From the NCBI GenBank assembly GCA_947624915.1, contig CANQMF010000024.1, positions 1 through 14,470 on the forward strand: 14,470 nt of DNA. The letters run 5' to 3'. The position numbers and the translations under genes are program-made. A model generated the notes under the pieces. It did not search any database. It was not told the origin of the DNA and saw only the letters and a list, made by a program, of their open reading frames with translations. The number at the start of each line of letters is the position of its first letter. The first letter of the stretch is position 1. The stretch comes from an uncultured Bacilli bacterium (lineage in GTDB: Bacteria; Bacillota_I; Bacilli_A; RF39; UBA660). Positions 1-5,445 of this stretch are shown here, in pieces.

Positions 1-7
1 TAAAACT

Positions 8-27
8 AATTTCGTATTTACGAAATT
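8..27. repeat. Short perfect inverted repeat near the window edge
   Basis: AATTTCGTA at 8-16 is followed by two bases and then its exact reverse complement TACGAAATT at 19-27. As RNA the loop would need at least four bases, which leaves an 8-bp stem. It has no clear T-run, so it could be a dyad operator for a gene outside the window or a chance AT-rich palindrome. Its role is unknown. Confidence 0.35.
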
Positions 28-86
28 CATCCTACTTTGTAAGTTTATAAAGGATAAAGTTAACAATTTCAATATTTGAAACATTT

Positions 87-134
87 AAAAAATCATCCCA
101 AATTCTAATTTTCATTAAAACTTATAGGATGATT
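87..134 (-). terminator. Intrinsic terminator of the CFI-box-like operon
   Basis: Read on the minus strand just after the stop at 140, AATCATCC (127-134) pairs with GGATGATT (91-98). A run of six T follows at 87-92. The 28-base loop is long but contains a small internal pairing (TTTT/AAAA). The position immediately downstream of the last gene supports termination. The rest of 1-139 shows no gene. Confidence 0.6.
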
Positions 135-139
135 AATTT

Positions 140-721
140 TTACTGATTATTAGTTTTTAATTTTAAAGTTTTTACAAATCTATCTGTTAATGCTGGTTTT
201 GCAAATTGTTCTTCTAATACTAAAACACTATTTTTATATCTGTTATATGCCGCTTTATAGTTTCCTTGTTCAATTTGCTTAACACAATAATTCACTATAT
301 TATCATAAATATAATCATAAACAATATCAGATTTTTCTTCTTTATTAATTGTTTCAACAATGATTGGTGCTACTTCATAATAATGTTCTATATCTTTTTT
401 TGAAACAAAATTATCTCTAAACCATCTTAATACTGTTAATTCATAGCAATTATCATCAAAATTTTCTTGAAAATATTTCATACAAGCCGAAGTTAAATAA
501 CAACCTCCTGATCCCGAATTTGTATCACTTTTGTCAGACCCGTGTGTTGTAGAACTCCATGATTCTTTATCATAATTTACATTAACATGTGCTGCATCAT
601 GTGGTTTATCAACTTCACCACCATAAAAACTAATATGATCATTACCATTTTTATCTGTATTAATCTTTATAGTAACTCCTCTATCATTTACATAATTTCC
701 ATACTTATCTCTATCAGCCAT
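140..721 (-). CDS. Unknown protein with CFI-box-like cysteine motif
   Basis: 193 residues. The start is the ATG at 719-721, preceded by GGGAGGTG, rather than the GTG three codons earlier. The N-terminal 70 residues are polar and beta-like, with a short His/Asp-containing stretch (DHISFYGGEVDKPHDAAH). A Ser/Gly/Thr linker follows, then GGCYLTSACM, then DDNCYELTVLRWFRDNFV and an HYYEVAPIIVETIN helix. The order 'C-[FY]-[IL]-[AT]-[TS]-A ... LR-x-FRD ... YY-x-x-[SA]-P' matches what I know as the CFI-box domain found at the C-terminus of many bacterial proteins. Here about 80 further helical residues follow it. No signal peptide or membrane segment is visible. The start overlaps the stop of the upstream gene by 8 bases, so translation is probably coupled. 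Biochemical function is unknown; the domain match is from memory of the motif, not a search. Confidence 0.72.
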   Translation of the reverse strand: MADRDKYGNYVNDRGVTIKINTDKNGNDHISFYGGEVDKPHDAAHVNVNYDKESWSSTTHGSDKSDTNSGSGGCYLTSACMKYFQENFDDNCYELTVLRWFRDNFVSKKDIEHYYEVAPIIVETINKEEKSDIVYDYIYDNIVNYCVKQIEQGNYKAAYNRYKNSVLVLEEQFAKPALTDRFVKTLKLKTNNQ

Positions 722-1070
722 TATTAACACCTCCCACTTTAATTTCTGACATTCTTAAAGAAATAATTGCTTCTAACCACAACAAAGACCATTCAGCAAA
801 ATAAGATTTTAAAGCTTTTGTTTCAGTATCTAAATCAATTAAATCAAATTTTATATTTTGCAATTTTTCTTCATCTATAGATACTAAACTTTCTTTATTC
901 ACATATGCTGCTAAAATCGTATTAATTTCAACTAATACTTTCTCAAAATTCTTTTTTTGTTCTTTGTAAATATCTAATTGAGTTGATGCTGTAACATAAA
1001 ATATTAAATTTTTAAAAGCAAAGTCAATATTTTCTTTTGTTGGACTACCTACATTGAAAGTTTCATCCAT
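714..1070 (-). CDS. Small helical protein of unknown function
   Basis: 118 residues from the ATG at 1068-1070, which has AAGAAGG seven bases upstream. A TTG two codons earlier is also open but lies against the ribosome site. The protein is predicted to be mostly alpha-helical and soluble, without Cys and without a recognisable catalytic motif. It contains a helix around FKNLIFYVTASTQLDIYK and an acidic middle (IDLDTETKALKSYF). It is the first gene of a two-gene operon driven by the promoter at 1096-1124, and its stop overlaps the start of the CFI-box-like gene. The coupling suggests the two products act together, perhaps as a pair of interacting proteins. I do not recognise the family. Confidence 0.7.
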   Translation of the reverse strand: MDETFNVGSPTKENIDFAFKNLIFYVTASTQLDIYKEQKKNFEKVLVEINTILAAYVNKESLVSIDEEKLQNIKFDLIDLDTETKALKSYFAEWSLLWLEAIISLRMSEIKVGGVNNG

Positions 1071-1095
1071 TAGCAAGCCTTCTTTCTTATCTTAT

Positions 1096-1124
1096 ATTAT
1101 AGAATTTTTTTCTAAATAGTTCAA
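1096..1124 (-). promoter_or_regulatory. Sigma-A promoter for the two-gene CFI-box-like operon
   Basis: On the minus strand, TTGAAC (1119-1124) and TATAAT (1096-1101) are separated by exactly 17 bases. Transcription would start about 20 bases before the ATG at 1070. The promoter begins only a few bases after the stop codon of the truncated LysM gene. Confidence 0.75.
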
Positions 1125-1129
1125 TAATT

Positions 1130-1342
1130 TTACTCATTATTCCCCATGAACATTCTATCCCCTTTTTGAACTGTATAAATATCAAACCAGTCACTTTTTT
1201 GATTATTAGGAACAATGATTAATTCACCTAAAGTTATATAATCTTTGTCATTAATTTGTTGTAAATCACTAACTGTTGTATTAAACTTTTTAGCAATACT
1301 TTCTAAAGTATCACCAGAGCTAACTTTATATATTTTATACAT
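1130..1342 (-). CDS. LysM protein, truncated in its second LysM repeat
   Basis: 70 residues from the ATG at 1340-1342, which follows GAGGTG at a normal distance. Residues 4-45 form a complete LysM peptidoglycan-binding repeat (YKVSSGDTLESIAKKF ... LGELIIVP). A second repeat starts at about residue 53 (FDIYTVQKGDRM) but ends after seven further residues with TAG-free but abrupt FMGNNE and a TAA stop. In another frame the DNA directly after GDRM reads WGIMSKIIELF, which resembles the expected 'GDxxWGIxxK' continuation, so a small frameshift may have broken the gene. LysM proteins of this kind occur in spore coats (SafA) and vegetative walls. The sigma-K-like promoter points to the mother cell. 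It may be a functional short protein or a decaying gene. Confidence 0.75.
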   Translation of the reverse strand: MYKIYKVSSGDTLESIAKKFNTTVSDLQQINDKDYITLGELIIVPNNQKSDWFDIYTVQKGDRMFMGNNE

Positions 1343-1356
1343 ACTACACCTCATTT

Positions 1357-1385
1357 TATTATATGTTATTGCATAAAATAGTGTG
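1357..1385 (-). promoter_or_regulatory. Sigma-K-like (mother-cell) promoter of the LysM gene
   Basis: On the minus strand, CACA (1382-1385) is followed by 16 bases and then CATATAATA (1357-1365). This fits the Bacillus sigma-K pattern mACm, 16 bases, CATAnnnTA at every specified position. The ATG lies about 15 bases downstream of the -10 box. The identical -10 box and spacing recur before the CwlJ-like gene at 11178-11206. The assignment is by consensus only. Confidence 0.5.
1372..1380 (+). promoter_or_regulatory. Possible mother-cell -10 box for the 1399 gene
   Basis: CATAAAATA fits CATAnnnTA (sigma-K) and is close to the sigma-E -10. It lies 19 bases before the ATG at 1399 and within the divergent LysM promoter region. 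I found no good -35 at 16 bases, so this is weak. Confidence 0.25.
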
Positions 1386-1398
1386 AAAGGATGATTTA

Positions 1399-1701
1399 AT
1401 GAAAAAGAATTTACCTAACTTGTTTCGTGGAAATATTAGTAATGGGGCTAGCAATAACAAACGAGTTGCACATGGATTAACCGAAGAAGTATTGTCAGTA
1501 AAAGATACTATTGATAAACTATTTAAGGAAAACAAAATATACAGAAAAGATGTAGAACTAGAAGTCAATAATAACATAATGAAAACCAAAATCATCGGTC
1601 GTACTAAAGAACATGTTATCACTATTGATAATACAGTTATCAAAATTGAAGATATCACTCATATTAGAATATTAAAAGAACAAGATCAAAATAAAATTTG
1701 A
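1399..1701 (+). CDS. Unknown 100-residue protein beside spore-coat genes
   Basis: Starts at ATG 1399 with GAAAGGA about seven bases upstream. The N-terminal 25 residues are basic and low-complexity (KKNLPNLFRGNISNGASNN). A central helix follows (TEEVLSVKDTIDKLFKENK). The C-terminal 45 residues look like a small beta-barrel (TKIIGRTKEHVITIDNTV, then IKIEDITHIRIL), reminiscent of Sm-like or short OB-like folds, but with no motif I can name. It is divergent from the LysM gene (56 bases between the start codons) and is followed by the CotY/CotZ homologue, so a coat or forespore-surface role is plausible by context only. The frame ends at TGA 1699-1701; the next frame reads on with protein-like sequence (see findings). 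Confidence 0.65.
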   Translation: MKKNLPNLFRGNISNGASNNKRVAHGLTEEVLSVKDTIDKLFKENKIYRKDVELEVNNNIMKTKIIGRTKEHVITIDNTVIKIEDITHIRILKEQDQNKI

Positions 1702-1705
1702 TCCT

Positions 1706-1723
1706 GATGTCAAATTTGACATC
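1706..1723. repeat. Perfect 18-bp palindrome
   Basis: GATGTCAAATTTGACATC is a perfect palindrome with no central gap. It sits just after the stop of the 1399 gene and about 70 bases before the terminator. A second dyad, GATCAAA (1684-1690) with TTTGATC (1697-1703), lies immediately upstream. The site could be a protein-binding dyad or part of the 3' end of the transcript. No T-run follows it. Confidence 0.5.
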
Positions 1724-1792
1724 TCTTTACTCCAAAGATTATTAAAAGATTTAGATATACACGATAAAAAAATACTACTATTACTTTCTAAT

Positions 1793-1816
1793 AAAAAACG
1801 AGATAACTCGTTTTTT
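1793..1816. terminator. Bidirectional terminator between convergent genes
   Basis: AAAAAACGAG (1793-1802) and CTCGTTTTTT (1807-1816) form a perfect 10-bp stem with an ATAA loop. A-run and T-run flanks let it work on both strands. It ends the plus-strand 1399 transcript and overlaps the stop codon of the minus-strand CotY/CotZ gene. Confidence 0.85.
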
Positions 1817-2237
1817 ATAAACACTCAACATATGTATCACTCAAACAACGCAAACAGCATACACAATTTAAATTCATAGTAAAGAAAGAATTGGTTGCAG
1901 CGTATGGAAATGATGAGCCACTAGTGTTTGGTGCTAACACACGAAATGTACAACTACATCCATCTAGCTTTTCTACTCTAAATACGTTGGAACATCCTGT
2001 ACCTGTACATTCAGTGCTATCCTTTTCAATTGGTAAGCTTAACGACTCACCATTACATAAATAAAGCATAACTGGTCTAGTGTTGCAAGTTAGTGAACTT
2101 GTTCCACAACCTAAAAAGCCTCTATCACATGTATCTAGACATGTTTCTGAATTACAAGCATTTTGTTGTAACACATTAATAATGGCAAGTGTCTCAGCTA
2201 TTTGTTTACAACAACAATCATTATCATTGTTACACAT
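1815..2237 (-). CDS. Spore coat protein of the CotY/CotZ family
   Basis: 140 residues, 19 of them Cys, starting at ATG 2235-2237 behind AAAGGGTGG. Diagnostic segments in order are a Cys-rich N-terminus (residues 2-10), a helix AETLAIINVLQQN, CDRGFLG (37-43), CNTRPVMLYLCNG (51-63), CSNVFRVEKLDGCSCTFRVL (82-101) and a closing CVCCLRC cluster (125-131). This is the CotY/CotZ pattern. In Bacillus these proteins build the disulfide-crosslinked crust or outermost coat in the mother cell. The length is close to CotZ (about 148). Upstream, AATATTCTA (one mismatch to the sigma-K -10) has an AC 15-16 bases before it, a weak promoter candidate. It is a single-gene unit ending in the shared terminator. 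Confidence 0.9.
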   Translation of the reverse strand: MCNNDNDCCCKQIAETLAIINVLQQNACNSETCLDTCDRGFLGCGTSSLTCNTRPVMLYLCNGESLSLPIEKDSTECTGTGCSNVFRVEKLDGCSCTFRVLAPNTSGSSFPYAATNSFFTMNLNCVCCLRCLSDTYVECL

Positions 2238-2314
2238 ATTAATCCACCCTTTCTGCTATAGAATATTCATTCTTAAACAAAAAGTATACTTAAAATACCC
2301 ATAATTTCGATATA

Positions 2315-2343
2315 TTGATTATTTAATAAATTTTTAGTACAAT
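2315..2343 (+). promoter_or_regulatory. Sigma-A promoter of the LicD gene
   Basis: TTGATT (2315-2320) and TACAAT (2338-2343) are spaced by 17 bases, 17 bases ahead of the ATG at 2361. This places the LicD gene and the small membrane gene behind it in one vegetative transcript. Confidence 0.7.
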
Positions 2344-2360
2344 ATTATAGAAGTGATGTT

Positions 2361-3248
2361 ATGAATAATAATGGATATATAGAAGAAAAAGAAACTTATG
2401 TACTTCAAAAAAATAAAGATGGTAGCGTTATCACTGTCAGAGATTTACAATTAGAAATTCTAGAAATAATGGACGAAATACATCGCATATGTACTAAAAA
2501 TAACATTCAATATGCTCTCATTGGTGGTTCGGCACTAGGTGCTGTTAACTATCATGGTTTTATTCCGTGGGATGATGATATCGATATATGCATTTTACGT
2601 AAAGATTGGAATCGCTTCATTAAAGTTTTAAATAAGGAACTAAGTAATAAATTCTATTTTCAATGTTTTGAAAATGATAAAAAATTCAATGTTATTAATG
2701 GTCCAACTATGAAAATCAGGAAAAAAGGCACATACATTGAAGAAGTTAATTGGTTACTTAAAAATCGCTGTAAATCTGGTAACGGTATTTTTGTTGACGT
2801 CATTATTTATGACAATATTTCTGATAGTAAGTTTAATTTTCAATTACATCAAACGCTCATTAAATTGTTGGTGCCATTTTATATCCTAATTGATAATTTA
2901 CATTTGCCACATAAGAGTTTCTCCAAATTTATTTGTTGGTTTGCTAAAAATTATTCTAAACATCATCAAAATAGCAAATTAATTTCACAGCCTATATCAG
3001 TACCATGGGAAAAATTTCTCCATGAGCCTGTTTTTTTAAAAAAAGACGTTCTTCCATTTAAGTTATATGAATTTGAAGGTAGAAAGTATTACTCTTACAA
3101 TAATATCGAAAAAATATTAAAACAGTGGTATGGTAATAATTGCCTAAAAAAATGGAATGGTTTAAATTGGGAAGAACCATATCCAAAAGAAAAAAGACAG
3201 CCAAAACATATTGCATTTATTAATTTAAATGGTGAAACAAAGAAGTAA
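2361..3248 (+). CDS. LicD-family phosphotransferase (phosphocholine-type)
   Basis: 295 residues. The signature is [20 protein letters not shown] at residues 55-74, almost identical to the LicD [20 protein letters not shown] motif. It includes the metal-binding acidic cluster D71-D73 and D75. A preceding helix ([20 protein letters not shown]) and the C-terminal KQWYGNN ... [11 protein letters not shown] block are also family features. LicD enzymes are nucleotidyltransferase-fold proteins. They transfer phosphocholine or related phospho-groups to teichoic acid or other surface glycans at the inner membrane face. No choline kinase or cytidylyltransferase (licA/licC) is in the window, so the donor is uncertain. 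Neighbouring DUF368 and UPF0316 membrane genes support an envelope setting. The ribosome site GAAGTGATG is modest. Confidence 0.88.
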   Translation: [295 protein letters not shown]

Positions 3249-3261
3249 TTGGAGTGATATC

Positions 3262-3432
3262 ATGAAAGGAAAATTTAATACAAAAATAGCATTAATTATT
3301 GGGCTATCTATGATTGTAATTGCTATTTTAATTGGTATAATCTTTGAACATGATATTGGATTTGTTATTGCCGGAATAGGAACTATTATTACAGGTTTTG
3401 CTATATTATCATTAATAAATAAAGGTGAGTAA
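3262..3432 (+). CDS. Small two-helix membrane protein
   Basis: 57 residues from the ATG at 3262, which has TTGGAGTG just upstream; an in-frame ATG at 3229 lies inside licD and lacks a site. Two hydrophobic helices (IALIIGLSMIVIAILIGIIF and IGFVIAGIGTIITGFAILSL) are joined by a short EHD turn, with a basic N-terminus. It follows licD by 13 bases and is probably co-transcribed. It ends exactly where the convergent DUF368 gene ends, with no base between the two stop codons. The function is unknown. It could be a helper subunit for an envelope enzyme or an ordinary orphan membrane protein. Confidence 0.65.
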   Translation: MKGKFNTKIALIIGLSMIVIAILIGIIFEHDIGFVIAGIGTIITGFAILSLINKGE

Positions 3433-4101
3433 TCATCTTTTTATGATCATTGATATAATACTACCTAATAAAAAGCCTAATATAGCACCATAAGTTTTAG
3501 ACCGCTGATTATTAAAACAATAATTAATAAAACGAACTAACACCAATGTTCCAATCAAAAAGCCTATACTAAAGGGTATGATTTTTCCAAATTCAAACAT
3601 ATAAATATGAGAAAACATAGTCAGTAGCTCATCATATAAACCTAATGATATAAATATAGCTGTACCACTAATACCTGGGATAATAGTCGTAAATGCTTCA
3701 AGAAAGCCCATAAAATAATAATTACTTAATATATTAACAGTTGGAAAATATAAAATAGTAAAATAAATCAAAAAAGATACAATTGCAATAAAATAATTAT
3801 TAGTTTTTTTTAATACACTTGGTATTCCAGTTGCAATTAATATTATAAAAATACATAAAGTCCAGTAATAATAATTTTGTAATAAATAAGTAATAACATG
3901 ACTACCAATTAAAATAGCTAATAAAATACCAAAGCCTAATTTTGTTAAAAAAAGGAGATTATTTTTAAAGTCTTTAAACAAATTATTAATAGAATCTATC
4001 ATTTTCTCATAAATATTTAATCTTATAGCTAATAAACTACCACTTACACCTGGGATAATTTTGCCAATACCAATGATAAATCCCTTAATAATTATGTCCA
4101 C
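3433..4101 (-). CDS. DUF368 family polyprenyl-phosphate translocase (PopT-like)
   Basis: 222 residues with a GTG start at 4099-4101 behind AGGTGAT. The protein is a polytopic membrane protein with an internal repeat: GIGKIIPGVSGSLLAIRLNIYEKMI (residues 11-35) and AFTTIIPGISGTAIFISLGLYDELL (136-160). The paired 'PG[VI]SG' loops are the hallmark of DUF368. Members of this family were shown to act as undecaprenyl-phosphate translocases (PopT), recycling the lipid carrier for wall and teichoic acid synthesis. At 222 residues it is shorter than many members (about 270-300). Both repeat motifs are intact, so activity is plausible. It is downstream of the UPF0316 gene on the same strand and convergent with the LicD unit. 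Confidence 0.88.
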   Translation of the reverse strand: MDIIIKGFIIGIGKIIPGVSGSLLAIRLNIYEKMIDSINNLFKDFKNNLLFLTKLGFGILLAILIGSHVITYLLQNYYYWTLCIFIILIATGIPSVLKKTNNYFIAIVSFLIYFTILYFPTVNILSNYYFMGFLEAFTTIIPGISGTAIFISLGLYDELLTMFSHIYMFEFGKIIPFSIGFLIGTLVLVRFINYCFNNQRSKTYGAILGFLLGSIISMIIKR

Positions 4102-4126
4102 TATATCACCTATATTAATTTATGAT

Positions 4127-4155
4127 AAAAAAAAATAATAATACCACTTATTATT
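4127..4155 (-). terminator. Possible weak terminator between UPF0316 and DUF368 genes
   Basis: On the minus strand AATAATA and TATTATT (4149-4155 and 4137-4143) can pair around an AGTGG loop, followed by a run of nine T (4127-4135). The stem is AT-only, so termination would be partial. It overlaps the UPF0316 stop codon. Confidence 0.4.
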
Positions 4156-4678
4156 TTACAACACCATTAAAATAACCATTATATACATTTCGCGTATCAT
4201 TAACCACCATAAAAAAAGTTTCATCATACTTTTTCACAATTTGCTTAACTTGACGTAGTTTGATAATTGGGATTTCCATAAAAAGAAATAATTTATCTTC
4301 ATTATCATATCCGCTTACATTCATAACGGATACAGCATATCCACTATTACGCAATTGACTTATTAATCCTTTATCAGCTTTTTTAATAATAATTTGGACA
4401 CTTAAAGTGCCTTTTTTAGTAAAGAACCTTGACAATAATCCACCAATATAAGTACCAGTTGCAAACCCCATAGCATATGAAACAGCAATCCATATACTAT
4501 TGACATCACTATTTAAGGCATCTTTAACTACTAAAAACCATACTAACACTTCAAAAAAACCAATTACTGAAGCTCTAACAATTTTATCTTTAACTGTAAA
4601 GACTGTACGAATAGTACCAAGTGATACATCTAATATACGTACTAAAAAAACTTTAATACACAATGTAAATACATTCAT
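4151..4678 (-). CDS. UPF0316 membrane protein (DUF5698 + DUF2179)
   Basis: 175 residues. The ATG at 4676-4678 is preferred because AGGTGA lies five to six bases upstream; the GTG three codons earlier is part of that site. Three membrane segments occupy about residues 1-85, including RILDVSLGTIRTVFTVK and the glycine-rich YAMGFATGTYIGGLLSRFF. They correspond to DUF5698. The C-terminal soluble part (VQIIIKKADKGLISQLRNSGYAVSV and later KQIVKKYDETFFMVVNDTR) is a DUF2179 domain, a small regulatory fold shared with YitT-type proteins. The B. subtilis homologue is YebE. Its role is unknown; a ligand-sensing membrane protein is a reasonable guess. It precedes the DUF368 gene by 50 bases. Confidence 0.88.
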   Translation of the reverse strand: MNVFTLCIKVFLVRILDVSLGTIRTVFTVKDKIVRASVIGFFEVLVWFLVVKDALNSDVNSIWIAVSYAMGFATGTYIGGLLSRFFTKKGTLSVQIIIKKADKGLISQLRNSGYAVSVMNVSGYDNEDKLFLFMEIPIIKLRQVKQIVKKYDETFFMVVNDTRNVYNGYFNGVVK

Positions 4679-4733
4679 ACTTGTCACCTAATATTATTAT
4701 GTCCTATTTTACCAATTTATTACTATTAATATA

Positions 4734-4763
4734 TAAAAGAAAAGAATCTATTTAATAGACTCT
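4734..4763 (-). terminator. Terminator of the thioredoxin-fold membrane protein gene
   Basis: Minus strand AGAGTCTA (4756-4763) pairs with TAGATTCT (4743-4750), including one G-U pair, around a five-base loop. TTTCTTTT follows. The stem begins at the stop codon of the upstream gene. Confidence 0.7.
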
Positions 4764-5400
4764 ATTCTTCGCTCTTATCACTTTTTTGTTCATTGTCAGT
4801 CGTTTTACTCACATCCTCATTATCACTTGCTTCTTTGTTATCGTCACTTGCTTTAAGAGACTCATCTTCATTTCCTTCATCAACGCTCAAGAAAGAACTT
4901 AAATAGTCAACAATTTTTTCATTGCCTTCATATGTTTCAGTTATTTTACCATCTTCAACTAAAATAAGTGTTGTTTCTTTTACCTTAATATTTGTTAAGT
5001 CATCTAAAGACGATTTATCAGATACAACTTTTTTATTTTCTTCCTTTGATAAGTCAATATAGTAAAATTCCACTGGGTGTCCAACATATTTCAAAACATC
5101 AATATAAGCATCATACTCATCATTATGTTCATCATCTGTATTATTGAACAATAAATAGTAAGAGTCAGCAACCATATTTTGAACATCGTCATAATTAATA
5201 GTATTAATGTCACGTACATGAACCATTTCTTGTGTCTCACTATTATTGCCTTTTTTCTTAACAAGATAATCAGCCAAAAAATAGGTTGGAATTAATACAA
5301 GCACAATGACAACTATAGTAATAATAAATTTTTTCATTGAAAAATCATTAGTTATTTTTTCTTCTTTTGGCTTTTGTACTTTTAATTTTGCCTTCTTCAT
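4762..5400 (-). CDS. Membrane-anchored thioredoxin-fold protein lacking CxxC
   Basis: 212 residues starting at ATG 5400 behind TTGGTGATATT. A basic cytoplasmic N-terminus (1-23) precedes one membrane helix (about 25-46). Residues 65-172 look like a thioredoxin fold facing outward: SYYLLFNNTDDEHNDEYDAYI (80-100, where CxxC would lie), VEFYYIDLSKEENKKVV (110-126), KETTLILVEDGKITETYEG (141-159) and a final helix. The active-site cysteines are replaced by acidic/His residues, there is no Cys in the protein, and the cis-proline position carries KETT instead of a TP. A redox role is therefore unlikely; binding or scaffolding is more plausible. The last 40 residues are a Glu/Asp/Ser-rich tail. Its own promoter is at 5416-5443. 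Confidence 0.7.
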   Translation of the reverse strand: MKKAKLKVQKPKEEKITNDFSMKKFIITIVVIVLVLIPTYFLADYLVKKKGNNSETQEMVHVRDINTINYDDVQNMVADSYYLLFNNTDDEHNDEYDAYIDVLKYVGHPVEFYYIDLSKEENKKVVSDKSSLDDLTNIKVKETTLILVEDGKITETYEGNEKIVDYLSSFLSVDEGNEDESLKASDDNKEASDNEDVSKTTDNEQKSDKSEE

Positions 5401-5415
5401 AATATCACCAAAGAT

Positions 5416-5443
5416 ATTATATCATAAAAGCTTTAAATGTCAC
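5416..5443 (-). promoter_or_regulatory. Sigma-A promoter with extended -10
   Basis: Minus strand GTGACA (5438-5443), a 16-base spacer and TATAAT (5416-5421), preceded by TGA, gives the extended TGnTATAAT form. It drives the thioredoxin-fold gene starting at 5400. It lies directly after the stop of the lipoprotein gene, so the two genes are not strictly one operon. Confidence 0.65.
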
Positions 5444-5445
5444 TA

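Noticed and set aside
1359..1658. Minus-strand 99-residue reading frame
   Set aside because: It is antisense to the 1399-1701 gene, is hydrophobic and low-complexity as expected from an antisense shadow, and has no ribosome site.
2080..2304. Plus-strand 74-residue reading frame
   Set aside because: It lies mostly opposite the well-supported CotY/CotZ gene and has no promoter or ribosome site.
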